Assembly: GCF_004368785.1 (NCBI RefSeq) | Contig: NZ_SODM01000007.1 | Location: 124,001-188,000 of the forward strand | Reading direction: 5' to 3' | Length of the DNA stretch: 64,000 bases | DNA from: Flavobacterium sp. 270 | GTDB taxonomy: Bacteria > Bacteroidota > Bacteroidia > Flavobacteriales > Flavobacteriaceae | In this document: positions 32,432-42,168 of the stretch, piece after piece | Position numbering within the stretch: position 1 is the first letter of the stretch | Layout of the letters: every line of letters begins with the position of its first letter | Notes under the pieces: generated by a model | Databases searched by the model: none | What the model was told of the DNA's origin: nothing | Seen by the model: the letters and a program-made list of their open reading frames with translations, nothing else | Program-made: the position numbers and the translations under genes

Positions 32432-32836
32432 TTATTTAATTTCCTGACAAAGCTCAACCAAAACACCATTTGTATTCTTCGGATGCAGGAAAACCACCAG
32501 TTTATTGTCGGCACCTTTCTTCGGAACGTCGTTTATCAATACAAAACCTTCACTTTTTAGGCGTTCTATTTCCGCTTGAATATCTTCGACATCAAAAGCG
32601 ATATGATGAATTCCTTCGCCTTTCTTTTCTAAAAACTTCGCAATTGGGCTTTCTGGATTCGTCGCCGTTAAAAGTTCGATTTTATTAACTCCCGTTTGAA
32701 AAAAAGAAGTCAAAACGCCTTCGCTTTCTACAGATTCCATTTTGTATGACGGAACGCCAAGTAATTTTTCGAATAACACATTAGCGTCATCCATATCTTT
32801 TACAGCAATCCCGATATGTTCTATTTTATTTACCAT
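32432..32836 (-). CDS. mce: methylmalonyl-CoA epimerase
   Basis: VOC-fold protein of 134 residues interconverting (2R)- and (2S)-methylmalonyl-CoA in propionate metabolism. The metal ligands are visible: His in IEHIGIAVKDM (near residue 6), His in GEGIHHIAFDVEDI (near 76) and Glu in GVLVELCQE (near 130). The sequence HPKNTNGVLVEL is highly typical of the epimerase. It lies 12 bases after the large unknown exported gene, so it may be on the same transcript; no mutase gene is in the window. Confidence 0.9.
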   Translation of the reverse strand: MVNKIEHIGIAVKDMDDANVLFEKLLGVPSYKMESVESEGVLTSFFQTGVNKIELLTATNPESPIAKFLEKKGEGIHHIAFDVEDIQAEIERLKSEGFVLINDVPKKGADNKLVVFLHPKNTNGVLVELCQEIK

Positions 32837-32848
32837 TTCAAATTATAA

Positions 32849-35173
32849 TTATTGATTGATATATGTATTAAAATAACCGCATTCTGCAATTACATCCTGA
32901 TAGTATTTAGTGTCTGAATAGTCTTTTTTTAATGCTTTAAATCCTTCCCATGCAATAAAATTAATCTTGTCATCCTGTCTATCCCAATAATCAACATTTT
33001 TATATTTTTTATTATAATAATCATTTCGATCACATTTGGCTATCAAATAAACACATTTCGCCTTTTGTTCTTTGGTTGTTGCCGCTTCAAATGCTTTCTG
33101 ATAATACATTTTAGAAAGATCACAAGAATAAACACCTGAGTCGTAAGTAGAAATGGTAATTTCATAGAAAGTTCTGCCGTTTCCAAAATAGGTAATATTA
33201 TAAAATGCATTTCCCAACAATAAATTATTGGTATAAACATCTTCATTTTTAGCAACTTTATCCTGCATCGCTTTTATCGTGGTTAAAAATTCGATCTGCG
33301 AATATTTCTTTTTCTGATATGCAGCATGTTCGCAATCGTGGCAGTCTTTTATATTTCCATTAAACGGATTTCCCAAAAAAGTATAATATTGTACAGAATC
33401 TGTCTGTTGTAAAAAAGCAATAGCTTCTGGGATTTTATTTTTATAAGTTGCCTGAACTGCCTGAAAATTATTAATATCCTTCAATTTCAAACTATAAATT
33501 CCAGCACCAATTTTCTCCATTTCGGTTTTATTTGGCTTAGCCAAAAAAGCTTTCATGTCTAACAAATCTTTTTCGTTATTGTAAAAATTATTATCCGAAG
33601 CGCTCCAATAACCATAACGTGAAGAACCAAAAAGTTCTGCCATTACCGGATTTGCTTTTGCTTTATACAGTACCGCTAAATAATTCTTGCTCCATTGCGC
33701 CGCATTTTCATAACGAAACTCTCCGCCTTTATACGTTTTAGGAAGTTCCTGATGAAGCCAAATTAAATCGGCTAGAATTGTTTTTTCGTTTTTATCCGTC
33801 AGTTTATCAATCTTGCTCATATTATTTACAAAACGCAATAATCTTAATTGATAACCAGCCAATTCTGTTTTTGGAAGCGTTTTTTCTGCTTTATCTAAAT
33901 TCTTGTCGGCATTTGCAAAATCACCTTTTAAAGTTTGCAGATATCCAAGTGCAATATCCCATAAATAAGGTCTTTCTGTATTTCCTGCAGCCGAGATTTT
34001 AGCAATCAAATCAAAACCGGCTTTATCAAATTTAGCCAGATTTTCGGCTTTATTTTCTGCAACAGTCTGCGATTTCATAGGAAGATTATCGCCGCCACTT
34101 TGCTGAAACGAATTATTTATAGCTTCTTCTTGTTTATTGACCAATCGCGTTACCAAATAATTTAAATGCTCGCTTTTTGGATCCAATCCGTAGATTTTTT
34201 CAATCGCTTGTTTCTCATCTTTATAATAACCGTGTACCGCCCAAAGCGCGGCTTTTTCTTTATTGTTTTTAGCCAACAATAATGATTTAGTCCAGTCGGA
34301 TTCATTTTTTGGATGAAAACTATAAGCGGTCACAATTCTCATTTCCGGACATTTATCAAAAACTTGCGCATATAAATAATTAGAAACTGCATATTTTTTC
34401 TGCTGATAATTGATTCCCGCTACATAAGAAAGTGCACGATAATACAACACATTTTTAGGCACAGAAGCTTCGGTTTTATTAAAAAACAAAATCGCTTTTT
34501 GTTTATCGGTGCTGTAAAAACGCGCTTTCATCGTCAGGAACCAATATCTGTTTTTTAAGAAGGAATCCGAAGTCGTATTATAAACATTCTCGATTGACTG
34601 AATCATTTTTAAATCCTTGAAAGTCTTTGCCACAACCGGATCATAACTCCAATAATCATCTCCAATAGAAACCGTTTCTATCTTTTGTGCCAAATACAAG
34701 AACTCAATAAAATCTTTGATTTTATCGTCTTTCAGATTGATTTTTTTACCCCATTTCAGCGAAGTTTTATTCTCTTTCTTGGTTTTATAAAAAACATGAA
34801 GCTGTTCGATTTCAACTTTATTTTCCAAAGGTTTGTTTCGATCTTCGTATGATCTTTCTTTATCAGAACCAATTAGAAAATAACTTACGGTTGCTACATC
34901 GGCTTTTCCTTTTAGATAGGCTTCCCAATCTGATTTTATATTGTCATTAAAACGAGAATTATGCTGCGTATCAAAATTAATTCCGTAAAAAATTGCGCCC
35001 GACAAGAAAAGAGGCGTATACGATTTGTCTGCAAAAGTTTCTGGCGTAAAATTAGAATTGTAACCAAAGTAATCCCAGTCGTCACCGCCGCCACACGCAA
35101 AAATTATTCCGTAAACAAAAAGTAAAGAGGCGCTAGAAACCAGAAATAACTTGTTTAAAAATATTCTTTTCAT
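32849..35173 (-). CDS. large exported protein of unknown function
   Basis: Protein of 774 residues. The N-terminus has a hydrophobic signal (FLVSSASLLFVYGIIFACGG), with a Cys that could be a lipoprotein site, followed by GGGDDWDYFGYNSNFTPETF, a striking acid- and aromatic-rich stretch right after the signal. The middle is helical with TPR-like pieces (LWDIALGYLQTLKGDFANAD). A CHDCEH motif near residue 600 may bind metal. I know similar Bacteroidetes proteins only as hypothetical. The start overlaps the preceding lipoprotein gene by 41 bases, so the two are likely a functional pair. Confidence 0.65.
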   Translation of the reverse strand: MKRIFLNKLFLVSSASLLFVYGIIFACGGGDDWDYFGYNSNFTPETFADKSYTPLFLSGAIFYGINFDTQHNSRFNDNIKSDWEAYLKGKADVATVSYFLIGSDKERSYEDRNKPLENKVEIEQLHVFYKTKKENKTSLKWGKKINLKDDKIKDFIEFLYLAQKIETVSIGDDYWSYDPVVAKTFKDLKMIQSIENVYNTTSDSFLKNRYWFLTMKARFYSTDKQKAILFFNKTEASVPKNVLYYRALSYVAGINYQQKKYAVSNYLYAQVFDKCPEMRIVTAYSFHPKNESDWTKSLLLAKNNKEKAALWAVHGYYKDEKQAIEKIYGLDPKSEHLNYLVTRLVNKQEEAINNSFQQSGGDNLPMKSQTVAENKAENLAKFDKAGFDLIAKISAAGNTERPYLWDIALGYLQTLKGDFANADKNLDKAEKTLPKTELAGYQLRLLRFVNNMSKIDKLTDKNEKTILADLIWLHQELPKTYKGGEFRYENAAQWSKNYLAVLYKAKANPVMAELFGSSRYGYWSASDNNFYNNEKDLLDMKAFLAKPNKTEMEKIGAGIYSLKLKDINNFQAVQATYKNKIPEAIAFLQQTDSVQYYTFLGNPFNGNIKDCHDCEHAAYQKKKYSQIEFLTTIKAMQDKVAKNEDVYTNNLLLGNAFYNITYFGNGRTFYEITISTYDSGVYSCDLSKMYYQKAFEAATTKEQKAKCVYLIAKCDRNDYYNKKYKNVDYWDRQDDKINFIAWEGFKALKKDYSDTKYYQDVIAECGYFNTYINQ

Positions 35174-36137
35174 AGTTTTTTAAATTGAATTCGTCTAAAT
35201 CGTAAAATATAATTTCTTTTGGCTTTTGTGCTGTATTTTCGTCCAGTTCTTCTGCCATTTGTTTTAAATCTTCTTCAGTAATTGCTTCTATTTTCAGCAG
35301 ATCATTCTCTTCATAAAAGATGCCATTTTTATAGTTCGAATGTTTCACTTTAAAAAAAACAGCACTTGTCTGCTCGAAGTTACTATCTTTTTTAAGTTCA
35401 CTTAAATTTAGTTTTGATCGTAAACCAATCACTTTTTGATTTCTAATATGAACTGCCCAGGAATATATCGGAAGTGCAAAATCGAGATGCAACGGATACT
35501 TTTTTAAACTTTGAAGATATTTTGATGCAATTTTTTGATCGTAAATAGAATTTAAGGAATCCGGAGCAATTGATCCCATATTATAATACATTAAAACGCC
35601 GGAATCGACATTTGGTATTTTTGTTTTTTTGAAATACTTGACTTGATGTAACCGAATTGTTGCCGAAAGTTTTTTCTGCGAAAGTTTCTTAAATCGTTCA
35701 ATAAATTTAAGATAATTGTCCTTACTATTTAAAGTCCAGTCACAGTCAATTTGAATTTCCTGAAAAGTAATTTTGTTGGATGCGCTGACTTCATTTACAA
35801 AACGAATCGATTTTTGCGCTAAATCTTCAATATCCAGATTGGGTTGCAGCATGACTTTGTTTTGAATAAAAATCACGGGAACAATTGTAAAACTGCTGGT
35901 GTTTTCCTGAAATCGTATCGGACTTACGGGAATTGGTTCTTTTGTATTTGGCTCTAAACCAATATCAAAATACCGAATATAAAGTTTACTTACCTGATTT
36001 TCTTTTAGGACTTCTTTCTCAATTGGAGATAATTTGAAAATGGTTTTCCAATAATAAAAAGCAATTATTGGCTCTTCTTTTTTACTACAGGCAAAAAGTA
36101 AAAAAACCATTAAACCTAAAAAAACTCTTTTTGTCAA
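35133..36137 (-). CDS. hypothetical lipoprotein, possible TIM-barrel fold
   Basis: I start at a TTG (36137), which gives MTKRVFLGLMVFLLFACSKK, a normal 17-residue lipoprotein signal with lipobox LFAC. The ATG at 36212 would put the Cys near residue 42, too far in. The mature part, about 318 residues, has strand-helix repeats such as EIQIDCDWTL, LSATIRLHQV, GVLMYYNMG and HLDFALPIYSWAV, suggesting a beta/alpha barrel of the glycosidase or deacetylase type. No family is certain. It overlaps the 774-residue protein gene by 41 bases. Confidence 0.6.
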   Translation of the reverse strand: MTKRVFLGLMVFLLFACSKKEEPIIAFYYWKTIFKLSPIEKEVLKENQVSKLYIRYFDIGLEPNTKEPIPVSPIRFQENTSSFTIVPVIFIQNKVMLQPNLDIEDLAQKSIRFVNEVSASNKITFQEIQIDCDWTLNSKDNYLKFIERFKKLSQKKLSATIRLHQVKYFKKTKIPNVDSGVLMYYNMGSIAPDSLNSIYDQKIASKYLQSLKKYPLHLDFALPIYSWAVHIRNQKVIGLRSKLNLSELKKDSNFEQTSAVFFKVKHSNYKNGIFYEENDLLKIEAITEEDLKQMAEELDENTAQKPKEIIFYDLDEFNLKNYEKNIFKQVISGF

Positions 36138-36307
36138 AACCCGGGAAATTACATTTGAACTCAAAAGTAAGAAATTATAACAAATTATTCTTTTTAAAGT
36201 CCAAAAATACACGCGCAGTAAAAGCTGTAAATCCTAATAAATGGATAAAAAATTTCAATTAAAGCAAATATAATCGTTATTTTGTGCAATCAAATTCAAA
36301 AACTGTT

Positions 36308-38005
36308 ATGTTGAAAAACACACTTAGATATATTTCATTTTTATTAGTGCTATTAATGATGAGCTGCGCCAAAAGAGGCAGTATTACTGGTGGATTAAAA
36401 GATACAATTCCTCCGGTTTTAATATCAAGTACACCAAAAAATTACAGCACCAATTTTACAGGAAATGAAATTACGCTGGTTTTTGATGAATATATAAAAC
36501 TTAAAAACACAAATAAACAGCTGATTATTTCGCCACCCATGAAAAATGAGCCGTTGATTACACCAACCAATGTCAGCAAGTTTATAACCTTACATATTAG
36601 AGACACTTTACAGCCCAATACTACTTATAGCTTCAATTTTGGGCAGAGTATTGCAGACAATAACGAAGGAAATTCATTAAATCAATTTAAATATGTTTTT
36701 TCTACCGGACCGCATATCGATTCTCTTACCCTTAACGGAAGAATAAAAGATGCGTACGAGAAAAATGTAGACAATTTTGTTTCGGTAATGCTTTATGAAG
36801 TAAATGATAAGTTTAAAGATTCTGTGATTTACAAGGATTTTCCGAGATATATTACGAATACTTTGGACAGTTTAAGGACTTTTAAATTTGAAAATTTAAA
36901 AGCCGGAAAATATCTTTTGGTGGCATTAAAAGACAAAGGTTCTAATAATAAATTTAATCCGAAAGACGATAAAATTGGATATCTTAAAAATTATATTACT
37001 GTTCCCAGCGATACGATTTATGAATTAGAGTTGTTTAAAGAAACGCTTCCGCTAAAGACTTTTAAACCGATACAAGCTTCTGGAAACAGACTTTTGCTTC
37101 CGTACGAAGGAAAACAAAATTTTAAAAATTCTAAACCAAAAATTGTTCTAAAACACAATACAGAGATTTTGGAAACAATTATAACGCAGTTTCCTAAAAA
37201 AGATTCCCTGCAGGTTTGGTACAAACCTTTTTCAAATTTAAAAGTCGATTCGTTATCCTTAGAAGTCGATAAAGACAAGTATAATAAAAAGTTTGCCTTT
37301 AAAATTAAAGATCTGAAAAAAGACACCTTAGCTATTAAGCCGGTACAAAGCGGACTTATTAATTTTAGAGATCGATTTACATTAGAAACAGAAACACCGC
37401 TCGTAAAATTTGATAAATCTAAAATTAGATTGATTAACAAAGATTCTACCGCTGTAGAATTTACAACGGAATACGACGAGTTTGATCAAAAGTTGTATGT
37501 AGATTTTAAGAAAGAACCTTCAGAAAAATATAAAATCACATTTTTCCCCGGGGCTTTGACGGATTTTTACGAAAAGCCAAATGATACTTTATCTTATAAA
37601 TTAACGACTAAAGAACTTTCTGATTACGGAAATTTAATTCTGAATCTTAAAAATGTAAAACGTTTTCCGATTATTGTTGAGCTAACGAATAAAAAAGGCG
37701 ATAATGTTCTGGCTTCTGCTTATTCTGAAAAAGAAACCAGAATTGCTTTTGACTTAGTTGCTCCAGAAGTTTTTACAATACGCGTTATTTATGATGATAA
37801 TAAAAATAAATTGTACGATACCGGAAGCTTTTTAAACAAAACATATTCCGAAGAAGTATATTATTATCAGCAGGAATTTGATGTTCGTGCCAATTGGGAT
37901 CGGGACGAAACTATCGATCTAAGCATTCCGTTTAGTCCTGAAGTAGAGAAAAAACAGGATGAGAAAAAGAAAAAAGAAGCAGAAAAGAAACGAAAGGCTT
38001 TCTAA
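36308..38005 (+). CDS. Ig-like domain lipoprotein
   Basis: From the ATG at 36308 the product is 565 residues with a lipoprotein signal (MLKNTLRYISFLLVLLMMSC). Residues about 30-125 form an SbsA/Big_5-type Ig-like domain: DTIPPVLISSTPKNYSTNF, ITLVFDEYIKL, LQPNTTYSFNFG and YVFSTG. Several further beta-rich repeats follow, and a Lys/Glu-rich charged tail (EKKQDEKKKKEAEKKRKAF) ends the protein. I recognise this as a conserved Bacteroidetes envelope protein of unknown role. An upstream in-frame ATG at 36284 would spoil the signal peptide. It converges on the hydrolase gene with a 4-base overlap. Confidence 0.8.
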   Translation: MLKNTLRYISFLLVLLMMSCAKRGSITGGLKDTIPPVLISSTPKNYSTNFTGNEITLVFDEYIKLKNTNKQLIISPPMKNEPLITPTNVSKFITLHIRDTLQPNTTYSFNFGQSIADNNEGNSLNQFKYVFSTGPHIDSLTLNGRIKDAYEKNVDNFVSVMLYEVNDKFKDSVIYKDFPRYITNTLDSLRTFKFENLKAGKYLLVALKDKGSNNKFNPKDDKIGYLKNYITVPSDTIYELELFKETLPLKTFKPIQASGNRLLLPYEGKQNFKNSKPKIVLKHNTEILETIITQFPKKDSLQVWYKPFSNLKVDSLSLEVDKDKYNKKFAFKIKDLKKDTLAIKPVQSGLINFRDRFTLETETPLVKFDKSKIRLINKDSTAVEFTTEYDEFDQKLYVDFKKEPSEKYKITFFPGALTDFYEKPNDTLSYKLTTKELSDYGNLILNLKNVKRFPIIVELTNKKGDNVLASAYSEKETRIAFDLVAPEVFTIRVIYDDNKNKLYDTGSFLNKTYSEEVYYYQQEFDVRANWDRDETIDLSIPFSPEVEKKQDEKKKKEAEKKRKAF

Positions 38006-38769
38006 ATCTTAATTTCAAATTGATCTTTATCGCTTAAAAAATCTAATTTTTTTCGCATTTCTAACATTATATTTTTATCCAGTTCGACCACAAAAACACT
38101 TGCTGTTTCTTGTGGTTCGAGGATAAAATTTCCTAAAAAATCTACAACCTGAGAATGTCCGATATGTTCATAATTATGAGCATCAAGACCAATTCTGTTT
38201 ACTCCAACAACATAACTTAAGTTTTCGATTGCGCGTGCTTTTAGCAGAGCGTCCCATGCATTTGTACGTACTTTTGGCCAATTGGCAACGTACAAAAGCA
38301 AGTCGTAATTTTCGACATTTCTGGCAAAAACCGGAAACCTCAAATCATAACAGATTTGCAGACAGATCTTCCAGTCTAAATATTCTACAATAACTTTTTG
38401 AGTGCCGCGGGTATAAAATTTATCTTCTTCGGCAAGCGAAAACAAATGTCGTTTATCATAAAATTCAATTTCGCCTGACGGAAAAACAAAAAGCATTCGA
38501 TTATAATATTGTTCGTTTTCTACAATAATCAAACTTCCGGTTATGGCAGCATTTTTTTGCTTTGCCATAGACTGCATCCACAAAACAGTTTCGCCTTGCA
38601 TTGTTTCTGCCACTGCAGGAGCATTCATAGTAAATCCTGTAGAAAACATTTCGGGAAGAACAATCAAATTAACCTCAGAATCAATCTGTTGTATTTTGTT
38701 TTCAAAGTTACTTCTGTTTTTAGAAGCGTTTTCCCAAGTAAGATCCGATTGAATAAGTGCGATTTTCAT
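38002..38769 (-). CDS. carbon-nitrogen hydrolase, omega-amidase-like
   Basis: Nitrilase-superfamily protein of 255 residues with the Glu-Lys-Cys triad: LPEMFSTGF (Glu near 44), FYDKRHLF (Lys near 112) and ICLQICYDLRFPVF (Cys near 147). The LPEMFSTGF and CYDLRFPVF wording matches the YafV/Nit2 group, which hydrolyses 2-oxoglutaramate or 2-oxosuccinamate. Cytoplasmic. There are no obvious pathway neighbours. It is convergent with the Ig-like lipoprotein gene. Confidence 0.88.
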   Translation of the reverse strand: MKIALIQSDLTWENASKNRSNFENKIQQIDSEVNLIVLPEMFSTGFTMNAPAVAETMQGETVLWMQSMAKQKNAAITGSLIIVENEQYYNRMLFVFPSGEIEFYDKRHLFSLAEEDKFYTRGTQKVIVEYLDWKICLQICYDLRFPVFARNVENYDLLLYVANWPKVRTNAWDALLKARAIENLSYVVGVNRIGLDAHNYEHIGHSQVVDFLGNFILEPQETASVFVVELDKNIMLEMRKKLDFLSDKDQFEIKI

Positions 38770-38896
38770 ATCTCAAATTTACACAAATTAAGCTAATTCT
38801 TATATTTTTCGAAAAAGTACTTTCTGCAATTTTTTCTCAATTTTCATTCTGATACCGCATTTCTTTTGGGATTAAAAATTACTTCCAGAAAAAATA

Positions 38897-38932
38897 TTGC
38901 AAAAATTATGCATTCTTTGCAAAAATTATGCA
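38897..38932. promoter_or_regulatory. two 16-base operator repeats upstream of susC
   Basis: TTGCAAAAATTATGCA occurs twice, at 38897-38912 and 38917-38932, exactly 20 bases apart (two helical turns). The reverse complement TGCATAATTTTTGCAA differs by one base from the site at 50465-50480 before the GH20 gene. The second copy covers the expected -33 region of the susC promoter. It probably binds the DeoR-family regulator of the locus. Confidence 0.7.
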
Positions 38933-38951
38933 AATATGAAAAATTAATATA

Positions 38952-38959
38952 TATATTTG
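38952..38959 (+). promoter_or_regulatory. -7 box of the susC promoter
   Basis: TATATTTG, a perfect TAnnTTTG, 43 bases before the ATG at 39002. No TTG stands at -33, which fits a promoter needing an activator or tuned by the operators at 38897-38932. Confidence 0.55.
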
Positions 38960-39001
38960 AATCGCCAACAAAACCAAAAAAAACATGAAAACCAGAAAAT
39001 T

Positions 39002-42000
39002 ATGAAAACAAAGCTTATTTCATTAGTATTTATCGGGGGAATCATCTTCTCTTTAAATGCAAAAGAGACTGCAATTAAAAAGCATCTTTTTGAACAAAAA
39101 AGCAGTCAGGTTGAAATTTCGGGCCAAGTAATTGGTCAGGATGACGGAATGCCAATTGCTGGAGCAACAATTTATGCAAAGAGCAATAATAAAATAGCGA
39201 CTATAACCGACGAAACTGGAAAATTCAAACTAAATGTTCCAGAAAACGAGACGCAAATCGTGGTAAGTTATATGGGTTACGGAACATTAGAATTTAATTT
39301 AAACCAAACTAAAGATTTAATCATAAGCCTAAAACCAGCAGAAAATGTTTTAGATCAGGTTTTGGTAACGGCGCTGGGAGTTAAAAAAAGCAGTAAAGCC
39401 ATTTCGTATGCGGTAACAGAACTTAAAGGGACTGAATTTACAAAAGCGAAAGAAACCAATATCGCAAATGCTTTGGTTGGAAAAATTGCCGGTGTAAACG
39501 TAAGCAGTACTTCTACAGGACCAAACGGATCTACGAGAGTTGTAATTCGTGGAAATGGTTCGTTAAACGGAAATAACCAGCCGATGTATGTTGTAAATGA
39601 TTTACCAATAGACAATACGCAGCTTAATTTACCGGGAATTGGCAACGGAGTTGGTTCTACAAGAATCAATGTGGACCGAGGCGACGGAACTTCTGTTATA
39701 AATCCGGATGATATTAAAAGTATTACGGTTTTAAAAGGAGGAACAGCAGCGGCTTTGTACGGCGCAAATGCGGCAAACGGTGTAATCTTGATTCAGACCA
39801 AAAGAGGCGCTGCTCAAAAAGGAATTGGCGTAGAATACAATACTTCTTTTACTTTTGAAACGCCATCTATTACGCCTGACTGGCAATACGAATACGGTTC
39901 TGGAGCACTTGGCAAAAAACCAACAAATCAGGCTGAAGCTATTGCAGACGGTCGCTGGTCGTGGGGTGCAAAAATGGACGGAACAGATGTTATTCAGTTT
40001 GACGGTGTTGCAAGACCTTATTCTCCTCAAAAAAATAATATTAAAAACTTTTACGAAACAGGAACGACTTTTATCAATTCAATCGCTTTGTCTGGCGGAA
40101 CTGAAAAAGCAACCGGACGTCTTTCGTTTATGAATATGGACAATCAAGGTGTTGTTCCAAACTCTGATTTTAATCGCAAAAGTGTAAATATTGCGAGCAA
40201 TGTAAACTTAACGAATTGGTTGAAATTTGATGTTGTAGCACAATACAATGTAGACAAATCCAACAATAGAGTTACGGTTTCTGATGCAGAAGCAAACCCA
40301 AACTGGGGAACGTACATGATTGCGAACACAGTTGACATTAGGAATCTTGCCCCAGGTTATGATGCAAACGGTATTGAACAAGCCTGGAATCCTGTTGCGG
40401 TTGCCACGAACCCGTATTTTGTTGTAAACAAAATAAAAAACAGCGATACCAAAAACCGTTTCATCGGAATGCTGAATGTAAAATTAAACTTTACGCCAGA
40501 ATTATTTCTTCAGGGTAGAATTGGACAGGATTTTACCAATTATGATTTCTTCGGATATATCCCAAAAACAACTTTGAACAATCCTGTTGGTTACGCACAA
40601 GGTTCTAAAACAAAATTACAGAACTTAAATTCTGAAGCAATTTTAAATTATACAAAGAAAAACATCTACAAAAATTTCTCTTTGAATGCTTTAGTCGGAG
40701 TAAATTCCCGCACGACTTTAAGAGACGAAACCAGAGTTGAAGGATCCAATTTTGTTTTGGATGATTTTTATGCTTTGAGTAATTTATCAACTTTGGCCTA
40801 TAGCTATCCTTACGGAAAAACGAAAACAAATTCTGTTTACGGCGCTGCAGATTTAGATTATAAAAATGTAGTTTTCTTAAACTTTACAGGTCGTCAGGAT
40901 TGGTTTTCTACATTATCAAAAGAGAACAATACAGTATTTTATCCATCGGTAGGAACAAGTGTTATTCTTTCGGATATTATAAAAATGCCAGAATGGGTTT
41001 CGTTTACCAAACTAAGAACTTCATGGGCAGAAGTTGGGGGCGCAACTCCTGATCCGTATGCATTAAATCAATCGTACTCGATGATTCAGGGCGGACACAA
41101 CGGACAGCAATTACAAGGTCCAACAAGTACCAGAGTTCCAAATTCAACTTTAAGTCCGCTTACTTCAACCACATTTGAAATTGGTACCGATTTAGGATTT
41201 TTCAACAATCGTTTAAATCTTGATTTTGCGTGGTACAATCGTGCAACAACAAACGACATTGTTGAAACTACAATTTCTAATGCTTCTGGAGCAAGTACTG
41301 CTTTATTGAATCTTGGAAAAATGAGAAACAAAGGAGTTGAAGTTTTATTGAGCAGTAAAATCATTAATACAGATAATTTTTCTTGGGAAGCAAGTTTCAA
41401 CGGATCTTATAACGAAAACACTGTTGAAGCACTTACAGATCAGTTAAATTCTATCACAATGGCAACTTCTGTAAACGGATATGTAACTATCACAAGTGAT
41501 GTTGGTCGTCCGTACAGCATTATAAAAGGATACAAACCACGCGTAGATGCCAACGGAAATACAGTTTATAATGTAAGCGGTGGTTCGGCTACAATTGCGC
41601 AAGGTCCGCTGCAGGAATTAGGACAAGGTGTTCATCCTTGGTCAGCAGGTATTAGCAATGAATTTAAATACAAATCTTTCTCATTCAGCTTTTTGATTGA
41701 TGGTAAATTTGGCGGAAGCTTATATTCGGGAACAGATTTATACGGAACTCGTATGGGATTGACCAAACTTACTCTGGAAGGACGTGAAAATGGTTTACCA
41801 ATAAAAGGTGTTGATACTAACGGAAATCCGGTTGATATGGTAATTTCTCCAGAAAACCTGAGAACGTATTATGACGGTTTAAGAAACATTTCATCAACAT
41901 TTATTTACGATGCCAGTTTTGTAAAATTAAGACAAGTAATTTTTGGCTACCAATTGCCGGTTGACAAAATTCCGGGTTTATCTAAACTGCAAAGTGCTTC

Positions 42001-42157
42001 GGTTTCCTTTGTTGCAAGAAACTTATTCATTCTTTATAAGAAAACACCAAACGTAGACCCAGAATCTGTATTCAGCGCAGGAAACGCTCAAGGTGTAGAA
42101 CAATTTGGAGTGCCAAAAACAAGAAGTTTTGGTTTAAGTTTAAACGTTAAATTTTAA
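39002..42157 (+). CDS. SusC/RagA-family TonB-dependent outer-membrane transporter
   Basis: Protein of 1051 residues from the ATG at 39002 (MKTKLISLVFIGGIIFSLNA is the signal peptide; a TTG at 38957 lies in the promoter box and is rejected). A carboxypeptidase-regulatory-like domain (IAGATIYAKSN ... ETQIVVSYMGYG) occupies about 30-110. The plug follows with GTAAALYGANAANGVILIQTK near 255, then the large beta barrel, ending GLSLNVKF. It imports oligosaccharides across the outer membrane with the adjacent SusD. The locus context suggests chito-oligosaccharides with an oxidised end. Confidence 0.93.
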   Translation: MKTKLISLVFIGGIIFSLNAKETAIKKHLFEQKSSQVEISGQVIGQDDGMPIAGATIYAKSNNKIATITDETGKFKLNVPENETQIVVSYMGYGTLEFNLNQTKDLIISLKPAENVLDQVLVTALGVKKSSKAISYAVTELKGTEFTKAKETNIANALVGKIAGVNVSSTSTGPNGSTRVVIRGNGSLNGNNQPMYVVNDLPIDNTQLNLPGIGNGVGSTRINVDRGDGTSVINPDDIKSITVLKGGTAAALYGANAANGVILIQTKRGAAQKGIGVEYNTSFTFETPSITPDWQYEYGSGALGKKPTNQAEAIADGRWSWGAKMDGTDVIQFDGVARPYSPQKNNIKNFYETGTTFINSIALSGGTEKATGRLSFMNMDNQGVVPNSDFNRKSVNIASNVNLTNWLKFDVVAQYNVDKSNNRVTVSDAEANPNWGTYMIANTVDIRNLAPGYDANGIEQAWNPVAVATNPYFVVNKIKNSDTKNRFIGMLNVKLNFTPELFLQGRIGQDFTNYDFFGYIPKTTLNNPVGYAQGSKTKLQNLNSEAILNYTKKNIYKNFSLNALVGVNSRTTLRDETRVEGSNFVLDDFYALSNLSTLAYSYPYGKTKTNSVYGAADLDYKNVVFLNFTGRQDWFSTLSKENNTVFYPSVGTSVILSDIIKMPEWVSFTKLRTSWAEVGGATPDPYALNQSYSMIQGGHNGQQLQGPTSTRVPNSTLSPLTSTTFEIGTDLGFFNNRLNLDFAWYNRATTNDIVETTISNASGASTALLNLGKMRNKGVEVLLSSKIINTDNFSWEASFNGSYNENTVEALTDQLNSITMATSVNGYVTITSDVGRPYSIIKGYKPRVDANGNTVYNVSGGSATIAQGPLQELGQGVHPWSAGISNEFKYKSFSFSFLIDGKFGGSLYSGTDLYGTRMGLTKLTLEGRENGLPIKGVDTNGNPVDMVISPENLRTYYDGLRNISSTFIYDASFVKLRQVIFGYQLPVDKIPGLSKLQSASVSFVARNLFILYKKTPNVDPESVFSAGNAQGVEQFGVPKTRSFGLSLNVKF

Positions 42158-42168
42158 ATTACAAAGAC

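Noticed and set aside
38957..39001. TTG start for the SusC-like gene
   Set aside because: It overlaps the -7 box at 38952-38959. The ATG at 39002 begins a proper signal peptide.
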